From Septoria linicola (Eukaryota; Ascomycota; Dothideomycetes; Mycosphaerellales; Mycosphaerellaceae), in the NCBI GenBank assembly GCA_024114885.1, contig CP099422.1, positions 992,001 to 1,056,000 on the forward strand: a DNA stretch of 64,000 bases. Direction: 5' to 3'. Below the pieces are notes generated by a model. That model saw only the letters and a list, made by a program, of their open reading frames with translations. It had not been told where the DNA came from and made no database searches. Below are positions 1-9,584 of this stretch, one piece after another. Position 1 is the stretch's first letter; every line of letters starts with the position of its first letter. A program made the translations under genes and the position numbers.

Positions 1-331
1 TCTCGCCGTCTGCTCTTCGCCTCCGTCTGACTGCATGCTGCCTTGGCTATCTATCCAAATCCGAACTGCCAGCGCCCGTATCTCTCAACGCCATAAGCTA
101 TACCGTTTGGTCTTCGTCCTAGCTCTCAGTAGCGTAGTGTCTCTCGCGTGCTGAGAGACACACTGGATCAATGGCTCGGAGATGATGAACACAGTTGTGG
201 AGTGACCGAGACTCACGTTTTGACTTGTTTATGCTGCTAAGGTTCATGCGGTGCTTAGATTCACTCAGCACCGCTCTGCAAAACCGCTCGACGAGAATCT
301 CCTACGATGTCCTCCCTGCCGCCGCAGTCCC
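1..331. other. Left-edge non-coding stretch
   Basis: No coding frame here has support. It lies 3' of the minus-strand 2EXR gene and probably holds its 3' UTR. Nothing else was recognised. Confidence 0.4.
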
Positions 332-1056
332 CTACATGAATCCGAAGAGCCAACGATCAGTCTCCCACCACTTCTCCAGCGCCTCCTCGCAAGTGAACCA
401 CGGCAACCCACAATGCTCTTGCGCAATGGCGGTGACTGCCACCACTGCTGCAGTGAAGTCGTCTAACTGCAGAAGTCACACGTTAGCGCAGCACGAAACG
501 AAACTGAGAATGAGCCTTACCTTGTCATCGCTCTTCTCGATTGCATTGCAGCCTTGGTCTTCGTGGAATGCATAGCACCAACCCCTCAGACCATCCCAGT
601 CTCCGCCTTCGATTACGTTGACAGTGAGGTTACAGACCGCATTGCCCCGCATAGCTGCTGTGCGTTTCGTGAAGGAGAGGAGTCGAGTGATCTCGCAGTC
701 GAACACATCGATGGTGAAGTGGTTGGAGATATACCACATCGTTCGTGCTTCATTTCTCATCTGCCGACATGCCCGCAGTGCTCCAGGCTCTTGCATACGA
801 GCATTGACATGAATGGGCCCGTGGAGAACGGGGGTTGGTCGTGCCTCGCTGCGCTTCCTGCCTTTGGGCGCTGTTTCGTAGCCGATCACCTCATCTGGAT
901 CTTCTACCAAAGCTAGTGTGTACATTGAATTGCGTAGTTCTGCGAAGAGCTCGAAAGAGCCTCGACTCTATAGAAATCGAGAGTTAGTCTTGAGCGAAAG
1001 TCCAAATTATAGCAACAAATACTTACATTGGCCAGTGACAGATCAAACGATGACAT
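332..1056 (-). CDS. 2EXR (F-box-like) domain protein, three exons
   Basis: Exons 1056..1027, 967..521 and 466..332 (introns of 59 and 54 bp, GTAAGT..TATAG and GTAAGG..CTGCAG) join in phase to a 203-aa protein. The N-terminus reads FELFAELRNSMYTLAL, the signature of the fungal 2EXR domain (usually LPxELRxxIYxLAL). It is followed by an 'ACRQMRNEARTMWY' segment, also typical of the family, where proteins record an early helix pair and then a conserved 'CRQxRxEA' block. 2EXR proteins are abundant and poorly characterised in Pezizomycotina, and no substrate or pathway can be assigned. The C-terminal exon adds 44 residues ending in an aromatic W/F-rich tail. The start was chosen because exon 1 splices in frame directly onto the 2EXR motif. 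A 24-G homopolymer lies about 54 bp upstream of the ATG. Confidence 0.75.
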
Positions 1057-1620
1057 AGCAGGAGTTGTGCGAGAACCAGCTCGTTCGATGCCATATTTAA
1101 CGTGGTGTAGGGGGGGGGGGGGGGGGGGGGGGGAAAGGTGTTGGAGAGTAAGAGCAAGTGGGCGATGGATATAAAAGCATCAGGTGCGAGCACTGCACGG
1201 ACCACTTTTGCAGACAATAGCTACTAATTGAGTCATCGAACAACGACAATGGGCTCAAGCGACAATAGAAAGAGGCCGATTGAGCACCGGTGAAGGCTCA
1301 GACGAGTGAAGGTATGCTTCAGAGTGGACTACATCAGCCGATAATCCTTATATGTCAAGGTAGACCTCGCCTCGTTTGCTATTCAGCTGGCATGTTTCTC
1401 TTGATTGATCCCGCTCTGACCAGTGGGTCAAAGAATTGCCAGGAGACGGGTCGAACAAGAGCGAAGGCAGACCACCGACAAGAAAATCTTGAGTTTCAAG
1501 CCATGGTCAGAGTAGGCCGATCTCCTGCGAGGCCGTAATCACTGCGCTGCCAGGTGCGGCGTCGCGAAGCATTCAGGACTACATCAATTTCTGAAGCACA
1601 AATTATGAAAGTCGCCTCCA
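1057..1620. other. Intergenic region with promoter-like sequence
   Basis: It contains a 24-base G homopolymer and, on the plus strand, a TATAAAA-like element near 1170 followed by an ATG at 1248 whose frame closes after 14 codons. An 82-codon open frame at 1290-1538 has no recognisable features. No gene is supported. Confidence 0.35.
1110..1133. repeat. Poly-G homopolymer (24 bases)
   Basis: An uninterrupted run of 24 G on the plus strand (C on the strand of the neighbouring 2EXR gene), located 54-77 bp upstream of that gene's ATG. Its length in the assembly may not be exact. Confidence 0.95.
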
Positions 1621-2694
1621 TTATCTCGGACCACGGTGTACCGGCACATCGCCCTCTAACTCAGCAGTACCTGTCCTTGTAACATCCTTCTGCCTCTCTG
1701 CTCCCGCATGAGCATCAAGCTCCGCAACATTATCACCCTCGACTTCAGCTGGCAAGTTTCTGTCCTTGTGGACTTTCCTTTCTCCACTGGTCTCGAACAC
1801 TTCAACTGCACTGTCAATCTGATGGATTTTTCCGTCGTCTGCCAATTCGTTGTGCTCATTCGACGCTGCAACAGGTACATGCCTTTGTTTCTTTGCTTTC
1901 CTTCGTCTCCACATCGTCAAGGTGACGATGGCCAGAACGACCAGGACTCCAAGGGAAACGCCGACTCCGATGCCAGCTTTCGCGCCTGTCGACAGACCAG
2001 TGCTCTCCGGCTCGGGCTCAACGCTGGGTGTAGGCACAGTCTCCGTGCTATCTGCCATTAATGGAGCTTGTATATCTGTTGCTACGTTCCAGCTCCCGGT
2101 AGCGGTTGGATGACGTTCTAGCCAGCTCAAGTCCTCGCTCCGCCAGCGGATAAAGATTGGCGTATCGAATGCGTACCCAGAAGATGTCACCACACTGCCG
2201 TCTGAGGCTCCCGTAAGAACAACAGATGTCGACTCGGGGAAAGAGCCACAATCGTAGTATGAAGAAGAGGCATGCATATACCATGGACAACACGTCGCGA
2301 AGGTCTCGGTGAAGCCAATGCCGCCGCTCCATATTGACGCGATACTGTAAGCGGACGGACATAGACCTGGCGAGAACTGTACCCAGCCGTCGGACAGTGT
2401 TGCTTCTGGAGGGAAGCATTCAGTGCTATAACCACGATAGATCGTCAATGTGGATCCATCGCTGCCTTTGTCTGTGAAGTCTGTGAAGCGCCCATCTTGG
2501 CCGGAGAGGGTGTAAGTGCGTTGCAGACACGAAGAGGGCGGCGTGAAGATTGTTGTCAGGGCTGCAATTGTGCTCAAGGTCGATACACTTGTTGTGAAGA
2601 CTGTCGGCAGGGCTGCAATTGTGCTTGAAGGCGATGCACTTGTTGTGAGACCTGTCGGCAGGGTTGCAATTGTGTATGTAGTTGTTGAAGTCAT
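1621..2694 (-). CDS. S/T-rich single-pass membrane protein with cysteine-patterned ectodomain
   Basis: A 357-aa single-exon reading. Residues 8-55 are three imperfect 17-residue repeats beginning TIA(A/T)LPT. Residues 56-150 hold a Cys pattern (C56, C93, C112, CC135-136, C149) with 'FSPGLCPSAY' and 'ATCCPW', the pattern of a widespread uncharacterised family of fungal surface proteins. A P/E/S-rich stalk leads to one membrane helix at about 241-262 (GIGVGVSLGVLVVLAIVTL), then WRRRKAKK and an acidic/basic cytoplasmic tail of about 90 residues. This predicts extracellular N-terminus and cytosolic C-terminus, as in fungal wall-sensor-type proteins, but function is inferred only. No signal peptide is visible at this Met, so an upstream exon carrying one may be missing. 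Confidence 0.65.
   Translation of the reverse strand: MTSTTTYTIATLPTGLTTSASPSSTIAALPTVFTTSVSTLSTIAALTTIFTPPSSCLQRTYTLSGQDGRFTDFTDKGSDGSTLTIYRGYSTECFPPEATLSDGWVQFSPGLCPSAYSIASIWSGGIGFTETFATCCPWYMHASSSYYDCGSFPESTSVVLTGASDGSVVTSSGYAFDTPIFIRWRSEDLSWLERHPTATGSWNVATDIQAPLMADSTETVPTPSVEPEPESTGLSTGAKAGIGVGVSLGVLVVLAIVTLTMWRRRKAKKQRHVPVAASNEHNELADDGKIHQIDSAVEVFETSGERKVHKDRNLPAEVEGDNVAELDAHAGAERQKDVTRTGTAELEGDVPVHRGPR
2530..2673 (-). repeat. 51-bp (17-aa) tandem repeats in membrane protein
   Basis: Two full units and one shorter unit, in frame, encode TIATLPT.., TIAALPT.. and TIAALTT.. segments. This is a coding minisatellite in the predicted ectodomain. Confidence 0.8.
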
Positions 2695-3548
2695 GTTGCC
2701 ATTGAGAATAATAACAATATGTGTAGAGAGCGGACAGGCAGGCGGGAATACGTGGCTCCTTCAAGAATGAACTGAGGTCGTGCAAAGGCTTTATCGCGTA
2801 CTTGTATAGCGAACGCCACCACAGCAAAGGACCGGCATGGTGAAGCACGGGCGGCATGCACTTTCAGCTGCCAAGACGTGCAACGGTGACACGCCAGCAG
2901 AAAGACAGCACGATCATCCATTGTGGTTGCAACCGGTTTCTTGGCCTTTGCGATAGCGCTCCGAGCTAGCTTCTGTAGTGAATGTGCTGCGCGTTGGTTG
3001 CGTGGTTGCGCATGTCGATAGTGCCAACAGCATTGAGATCCTTGTACTTGCAGCTCGCTTCGAAGCACTCAGCCGCTGGTGCGACCAGAGCGCTGCCGAA
3101 GTGTGAAGTGCTCGGGCGAGCGTGCATGTGCTCGTGTCGCACATCGAGTGCGCGCATCCCTGTGCTTCTGTTCGATGCCTCGTGCTCAAATTGTGACTTA
3201 GAATGCACGTCGTTCGAGAATGAGTAGGGAGTGTGATGTGCCCTTTTATAAGAGAGCAACCGACACCTTATGAAGTCCGAATCTCTGTCATTGTACAGCT
3301 TTCATTGGGAGAATGCAAATGGACACGCCATGAGGCGGCTTAGATGGACAGCTTTTCACTTTTCTTGCTAGTGTGATATCATTCATTCCTTCCTTCCTTG
3401 TTATGCTGACCCCAGGGTATCATGAACCGACCAAATCCAAACTCCATCGCTATGTACAATCATGCCTGCTAGAATGACAGAATGAATCACGCTATTAGTC
3501 ATTCGTGTACCAGTAGATATGAGCTACTCGAAGTACGAGCGCCCTTCT
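2695..3548. other. Intergenic, nothing recognised
   Basis: Several short frames overlap on both strands and none shows motif, splice or composition support. A missing signal-peptide exon of the neighbouring membrane protein could lie at the left end. Confidence 0.3.
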
Positions 3549-5363
3549 CTACTGCACAGCTGCCTCCGGGAGATCAAGGTTTGGCAAATTCATCTGGTCT
3601 CCCATTTTCATGCCCATCGTCATCCCATCTCTTGGAGATGGCATGCTCTTGTTTGAGATGATGCTCAGCTTTCGCGTCATGGCTCTGATGGCCTGCGGAC
3701 TACCAACTGGCCCAGCTGGTGAAAGTGCCTCGTCTTCCACGGGTATAGAAAGCCATCGCCTTATCTCACCATCTTTGTTCAATATGTCCTTGTCGTCTTC
3801 ACCGGCTACCTCGATGCCGTTCTCACGCAGTGTCTGTTGAAACGCACGGAAATTCAGCTCCATGATGCGTTCTGGCTCCTCGGCCTTTGTGATGCGCTTC
3901 GCGATCCACGGGAAGAGAAGCCCGAAGTCCGATTGATTGAAGTGTTGGCTCTGCTTGACGAAGAAGACGTGTGGACCTGGTGTTCTCGTAGTCGAAGTAG
4001 GCCTTGTATCTGAAGAAGCGAGTGGATTGGATGTCTCGCTCTTGGCCGCTGATCGTGCATTGGAGAGCCCACTAGCCTTGCTTCGCTGTCGTGTCAGCGT
4101 ACGCATTGGAGAGTTGCCCGACGCATATCCGGAGTCTCGTCCTGGTGACTGGTCTCGCGCGAGACATGCCCAGTCCGGTAGCAATTGGCCGGGTGCGCGC
4201 GACAAGCGTGGTGCTGTAGAAGGCCTACGTGAAAGCGAAGGCGCAGCCACAATGTGCTTGTTGATGCTCAGGTTATCATCCCAATTGAAGAAGGCCTCGG
4301 ATAGCACCGATACCACGTTTGCGCCTGCCGGTCCGCCGATCGCATACGACGGGAGTGGCTTGTCCCACAGATATACTTGATCCGGCGACTTGAAGGGCAA
4401 TCCCCACATGTCCATGAGGACGATCGGGCTTTCTGGCATGATCTGGTGTGCTATTGCGGCATCTGCATTTGGCACGATTAATGGCTTGCCAGCGTCCGAA
4501 GGCCGATCTTTATGATAGAAGATGCTCTTCACCAACTGCACAGTCGTGCAAGCGCCATATGAGTGTCCCGCCCATGTCACTTTTCCAGCCTGATGGATGT
4601 CCAGCATTTCATTGAACATGTAGAGCACCTCTACTCGCTCTTTGCGTTTCGTACTCGCGTTGATGTCCAGATTCTCCAATCGTTGACCTGCATCAATCTT
4701 CATCAACGCCTCAAACGCCATACTGATCTCCCACAGTCGTACTCGCAGCTGCTTGTCCCGCGCTTCGTACACCTGGTCGCTGGGCTCATGGCTGATTTTG
4801 ATCGGGTCTACGATTCGCGCTTCTGTGCTGCTTGTCTCGCGCACATACTGAATTGGGCTACTGCCATCTCGATGATCCATAGCAATCACGACCATACCGT
4901 TGCTCGCCATATCGCCGCAGACATAGCTGTAAGCATTTCTGCTGCCTGCTAGACCATGACTGAAAACAGCTACTGGCCAGCGGCCACTGCTCGTGGTCGG
5001 GTCTAGCAGTTTGGCATTGCGATGTGCGGGTAGGTTGATCCAATACAACTGCTGTGGCATCCAGGAAATCAGGTTCGCGACCTTGGGATTCTTCACACCT
5101 AGAAAATTGGCAAATGCACACATGGTCGGCCGCTGCGGGTTCGGTATCCATCGTACAGGTCGTGTTACCTCTGAAGGCGAAGGCTTATGGCAAGGATAGA
5201 AAATGCGGAAGGATATCGTCGAGGCGGCGTTTTCGGGCGTTTGGCAAGGAGAAGGCAGGTCTGCAGCTGGAATCTCGACGTCGACTGTGCCTACATCGTA
5301 CGGACCGTGGTACTCGGGGAACGAGACAATCGGGTTCCAGCCCGAGAACCAGGAAAAGGCCAT
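3549..5363 (-). CDS. Platelet-activating factor acetylhydrolase-like lipase
   Basis: A 604-aa intronless alpha/beta-hydrolase of the PAF-AH group (plasma/type II PAF-AH; in yeasts and moulds a putative phospholipase A2-like esterase that hydrolyses short or oxidised sn-2 acyl chains). Visible features are the oxyanion-side motif 'VFSHGLAGSRNAYS' (about 133-146), then 'GMVVIAMDHRDGS', the nucleophile elbow GHSYG with Ser268, and a late 'QSQHFNQSDF' block that supplies the likely catalytic His. The human enzyme is about 440 aa. The extra length lies mainly in a low-complexity S/R-rich insert (about residues 370-455) before the His block, typical of fungal members. No signal peptide is seen, so it is probably cytosolic. 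Nine copies of a 12-bp repeat lie 148-255 bp upstream of the ATG. Confidence 0.85.
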   Translation of the reverse strand: MAFSWFSGWNPIVSFPEYHGPYDVGTVDVEIPAADLPSPCQTPENAASTISFRIFYPCHKPSPSEVTRPVRWIPNPQRPTMCAFANFLGVKNPKVANLISWMPQQLYWINLPAHRNAKLLDPTTSSGRWPVAVFSHGLAGSRNAYSYVCGDMASNGMVVIAMDHRDGSSPIQYVRETSSTEARIVDPIKISHEPSDQVYEARDKQLRVRLWEISMAFEALMKIDAGQRLENLDINASTKRKERVEVLYMFNEMLDIHQAGKVTWAGHSYGACTTVQLVKSIFYHKDRPSDAGKPLIVPNADAAIAHQIMPESPIVLMDMWGLPFKSPDQVYLWDKPLPSYAIGGPAGANVVSVLSEAFFNWDDNLSINKHIVAAPSLSRRPSTAPRLSRAPGQLLPDWACLARDQSPGRDSGYASGNSPMRTLTRQRSKASGLSNARSAAKSETSNPLASSDTRPTSTTRTPGPHVFFVKQSQHFNQSDFGLLFPWIAKRITKAEEPERIMELNFRAFQQTLRENGIEVAGEDDKDILNKDGEIRRWLSIPVEDEALSPAGPVGSPQAIRAMTRKLSIISNKSMPSPRDGMTMGMKMGDQMNLPNLDLPEAAVQ

Positions 5364-5510
5364 TGGCCAAGTGCTGCTATGGTGCAGAGAACGAGCAGTG
5401 TAAGGCGTGTGCAGCGAGATCAGGTGATGCGCAACAAATGCTCAGTTGCGCCAGACTCTCAGGAGGCGCTTATAACGGTCATCCACTTGTGCAGAGGAAG
5501 GCGTAGTGGA

Positions 5511-5618
5511 TGTAGTCGTGAACGTAGTCGTGAATGTAGTCGTGAATGTAGTCGTGAATGTAGTCGTGAATGTAGTCGTGAATGTAGTCGTGAATGTAGT
5601 CGTGAATGTAGTCGTGAA
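5511..5618. repeat. 12-bp minisatellite, 9 units
   Basis: Nine units of TGTAGTCGTGAA, with only one C/T difference in unit 2. The array lies upstream of the minus-strand PAF-AH gene. Read as protein it only gives the tetrapeptide IHDY repeated, so it is not taken as coding. Confidence 0.95.
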
Positions 5619-6112
5619 TGCTCGCTGAAATCGGAATTGTATGGAAAATGCAGTGAAAGGCGTGAAGAAGGAAAGTGACCGGCATAAAGGCCGAGCAGAG
5701 GTCTAACTTAGTCTTGTGGGAACGAGGAAGAGATCGTGTGCCCGCGCAACAGATTCGCGGCTAGCGTCAGCAGAACGTGGCGATTTAGTCCACTCTTTTC
5801 TGCAACTTGCATAAAGATCCGATTTCTTTCTGCGGAGATGGTGATGAGCTGACGTCAAGTGATGGAATAGTGACACCTTGACAGCATCCGTCAGCAATAT
5901 GCCACTATTTCGAAATTGCCTCCTGTTTCGCCGCACGATGAATGCGCTGTTCGACTGCTTGCACAGCCCTCCGGCCGGAGTCGCGACGGAACATGTTTTA
6001 TGCTGCCAAGTAAGTTGTGATCTTGATGAACGACAGCAGTGCATCGGATATGTACGCGACGGTCGAGCTCTTGCAGTCGTGGCTGCTACAGACTGAGGAT
6101 CGCTGCGTCATC

Positions 6113-6144
6113 AGCACGACAGCACGACAGCACGACAGCACGAC
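6113..6144. repeat. 8-bp tandem repeat, 4 units
   Basis: AGCACGAC occurs four times in tandem within non-coding sequence. Confidence 0.9.
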
Positions 6145-7667
6145 AGCCGAAATCCGGACTCGAATTGCTTCTCAACGACCATGATCTTTGCGCCTCTCTG
6201 TGGCCATGAGGCCTTTGTGCAAACGAGCCTCTGCGTTCTCGGACCCCTGCAGTATCAGTTTGTACCGGAGAAGCCTGGAAGGTATGCAACATAGCGCCAG
6301 CCAAATCTAGGTCGCGGTCATAAGGCAGAGTACGCGACGTGCCATCGACGTGACAGAACTTCCCTCAGAGAGGTGCTGACTAGAAGCTGCATCCGGTATA
6401 CCGAGCGCATCATCAGCTCATGATCGTTCGCAGATCCGGCCCATGTACCTTTCATGGATCTTGGTGCATACCACTGCTACCTGGTCCTGGCCAACTCCTC
6501 CGCGCAGCTTGCATTGCTGCTCTGCTGATGACAATCGGCGATGAGCCCATTGGCAGAACTATCTTAGCTACCTGGAAAAGACTCATCACAGCGGAGTTTC
6601 CCCAATCTCTGCGGTCTGAAGCAGATGTATACGATCGACAGGGCATGTCTTGACAGCAGTTCTCACGCAGTCGCCCGGCGTTTGCGGGTGTTGCAGTGTG
6701 TTCACACATTCTCCGCAAAGCTGTTCCACGCACCACTGTCTTCTCTCGGAACGTACACCCCCTTCTCCCCTGCAGGTGACACGCTCACTTCCTAGCTGGC
6801 AAGGTAAATAACCCTCACGGAGTCACAATTGCCTTTCGAAGCCTCTGGAAAACCGTTTCTAGTCAGTCCAACCCTTGAAAGATCCTGGTTACGCTTCGAG
6901 ATTAACACAAAGCGACCTATTTTGACTTAAAGCATCCAGGGGTGTGTCGTCGCTAGTGAGAAGAGGGTGTATCTAGTGCAGCTCTCGAGCAAACAAACTT
7001 GCAACCAACCTGTCCATCGGGCCGTTAGGAGAGTTTCCTGTCACACTGAGTCCGAGCAGGCAATGCCGGTAGATATGCACGTTAGCTACCGGCATCTGTC
7101 CCGCGGAATCGGATTGTGTTTGACAGCCTCCTGGATTTCTGAAAACTTCAATGCGCTGAAACGCGACCAGCTAACATCGCGAATCTGAGACCTATTCATT
7201 GATTCTGGCAAGCGCACAATGTTTCTTGACGACATCATAGTGGTTGGCACATACCAGTCTGACGTCTACCTGGACGACACAGATAGCTGTCGCAAACTTT
7301 TAATGCCGATCGACGCTGCAGTCAGCCCTACCGAACGGCATCCAATATGTAAAGTCTATGCTTCCTGGTCCGGGGAGCTCACTGGTGTAACTGCTGGAAC
7401 AAACTCTCCAAATCCTCCTCGCAAGAATCTGACAGATGTCCATCCCTCCTCTTATAGACCTATACATCCCTCTGTCTGCCTCCGAGACATTGTGCATCAT
7501 GCTTTCCATTTCACGACATATGCACAATCGACGATCAGGAACCTTTTGCCGATGTACTTGAAGAGCTGACCATTCGCCTCTCTTGTCGACGCCGGATCCA
7601 ATCCTCTTTCTGTGCTCCAAGCGGTCTCTGCCATATAATTTATACTGCATCGACAACGTCTTTAGCA

Positions 7668-8446
7668 ATGGCTGGCCACGACATGTCGATCAATGTCCGC
7701 GTCTCTCTCCTCACTGCTCAGATTCTGGACTACTGGGGAACATGTCAATCGAAGCTTACACAAGCCAAAGCTCATAAGGCGGCAGTGCCACTCGCATATG
7801 TACCACAAGTTTCTGGAGCGGTACAAACGCAGCCGCGCAAGCTGTTGAGACCACATGTAGGTGTCCAGCTCGTGAAACAGCTTCAATGCTAGTGCTGACT
7901 GTCAAAAGTCCACAAAAAGTCGCAAATCATCGTTACAGTCGCTTCAATCGAACTATCAGGACAAGGCAGCAGCGACATGTCTGGTTCAGAACCTGAATAT
8001 ACTGTCACAAAGGTCCGCAATCCCCTATGTTTTCTCGCCCACCCCGCCACTGGAAGCATACGAGAGACGACCAAGTCCCAAGCCCTCCACAATGTCTCTG
8101 AGCACGACTTCTACCTCTTCGCAAACAGCCTCGACCTCTTCGTTCGACTGGGATTGAGGCATGGTGCTGACTGTCGAGTAGTCACGATGCACCTGCATGG
8201 CTGCCTGATGAGACTCCAGAGTGGGCACGATTAGGAGAAGATTCACCTAGATGCTCTTTCGACTCACAACGAAGTGTCCAAAGTCAGGTGCACTTTTCGA
8301 TAGAGAAGCCGAAAGACTACATCAACTTTAGCGATCTCTTGGCGAATACCACGACGTTGGTGGGTTCTACTCGGAATGTGGGCAATATTGACTCAAGCTC
8401 GAGAGGGTCGAGCGTGTCAACTCCATCGCGGGCACCCAGTATATGA
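7668..8446 (+). CDS. Hypothetical S/T-rich protein, splice pattern partly unresolved
   Basis: Three coding-looking blocks follow each other. Exon 7668..7856 (63 codons) joins in phase over a 52-bp intron (GTAGGT, branch GCTGAC, CAAAAG) to a block from 7909 whose frame is S/T-rich and closes with ..SSFDWD at a TGA (8155-8157). A third block, from about 8182 to the TGA at 8444-8446, is open in another frame and reads as normal protein ('DAPAWLPDETPEWARLGED', later 'KPKDYINFSDLLANTTTL'). A branch-like GCTGAC at 8166-8171 and TAG at 8179-8181 could be an acceptor for the third block. Matching-phase donors exist at 8094 (GTCTCT) and 8142 (GTTCGA) but both are weak. Either there is one more intron, or the frame is broken by an indel. 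Family not recognised. Confidence 0.4.
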
Positions 8447-9132
8447 GAAGTGGGTGCATGGTGGACCCGAAATGGGGATGGTCATGATACCAAGAAGCAG
8501 ACTCGGCAGAGCTGCTTCTCTCGCGGCTGAATGCCGTTTCATCCGATGTTCTTCTACGTCGACAGGGCGAGGCTTTGTTGTTTCGATGGCGCACGATTCT
8601 GGATTCGGTTTTTTCGCATTATACCACCGGCGGATGTTTGAAAAGTACTTGTCACGAGTAGGAATGAAGCATTGAATACCAAGAAACTCTTAAAATGCCT
8701 TATACCGTTGATTACTGGAGCACACTGCCGATGACATGACATGATGTTGTTGCGAGTTTGAAGTGGCTCGGCATTTAGCCACCTCCAATCTGTGAGTCGT
8801 CGCCCACTTGTGAACATGGAGAATCGCATGGAGAGCGGAGCATGCTGCAGAGACTGTCGCCGGCATTTGCAGGAACTGTAGGCACTGCGGGCCTGCAAAT
8901 GGCTCGGCATGTGGGCGACAAGCATTGAAGTCATAATGCTTGCATCCTGAGATCGGCACCTCGGGTCAGTGACTCGCGAGATGGTCATGAACTCCTCTTC
9001 TTAAGATCTTCGCGTCTCCTTGACGCGTCTTGAGGCTTGAGGATGTTTCCACCACGAGCACAAACTTGGAAGAAGCTGTCCTTACCCTCTTCTCAAAGCA
9101 AGACACACAGTAAAATGGAATCCTGCTCTCCA

Positions 9133-9157
9133 GCCCACCTCCACTCTGGAGGTGGGC
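9133..9157. promoter_or_regulatory. Palindrome with paired CreA-type (SYGGRG) motifs
   Basis: Perfect 11-bp inverted repeat around CTC. It contains CTGGAG on the plus strand (9146-9151) and GTGGAG on the minus strand (9139-9144), both matching the CreA/Mig1 consensus SYGGRG. It lies about 430 bp upstream of the beta-glucosidase ATG. Carbon-catabolite repression through CreA is established for many cellulase and glucosidase genes. Its use here is inference. Confidence 0.45.
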
Positions 9158-9496
9158 CAACATCGGTCTGGAGTCGGCGAAATATCCTGTCCATATGGGG
9201 CCGCATGGCGGAGAGCAGCAAAGAGGAAAGCGAACCTCGTGAGCTCACCGAAAACGCGTGGATACCAGCAAAACCTGTCCGGTCCTGTCGCACGGTGATC
9301 GCGTGCTACAGCGTCACCGTCGAGGCTCTAGTGCACGCGAAGCGGATACACTTCTCAGGCAGGAGATCCACCGCGCAGCGCGACTTTCGTCCTGTCCTTG
9401 ATGCCGGTCTCTCGCGCGATGCGACGCAGTGACGACAATGTTTTGATCTTCATGGTTGCCGCGAAACTTCGGAAGGCGGGTGAGAAGTGTTCATGG

Positions 9497-9502
9497 TATA
9501 TA
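9497..9502 (+). promoter_or_regulatory. TATA-box candidate of beta-glucosidase
   Basis: TATATA 83 bp upstream of the ATG at 9585, a plausible core promoter position for a filamentous fungus. Confidence 0.4.
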
Positions 9503-9584
9503 GGTAGGTTGTGCCATGCTGCCCGAGAAGAGAGGCAAGTCGTTCCGTTTCTCAATCTCTTCTTTACGCGACTCCAAAAGAAAG

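Larger units (their letters stand above)
5364..7667. other. 2.3-kb gene-poor stretch
   Basis: Apart from two small satellites (5511-5618, 6113-6144) only short frames up to 122 codons are present. None has recognisable motifs or convincing splice partners. A 116-codon plus-strand frame at 7219-7569 is not supported. Confidence 0.35.
8447..9584. other. Upstream region of beta-glucosidase gene
   Basis: Non-coding as far as can be seen. It holds the palindromic CreA-type motif pair (9133-9157), a further CTGGAG (9168-9173) and a TATA element (9497-9502) listed separately. Confidence 0.4.

Noticed and set aside
5479..5685. 68-codon frame encoding repeated IHDY
   Set aside because: It is only the translation of the 12-bp satellite, with no start context or conserved flanks.
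8025..8246. Minus-strand 73-codon frame with E/V-rich sequence
   Set aside because: It is the complement of an S/T-rich plus-strand coding block, which commonly yields such composition.
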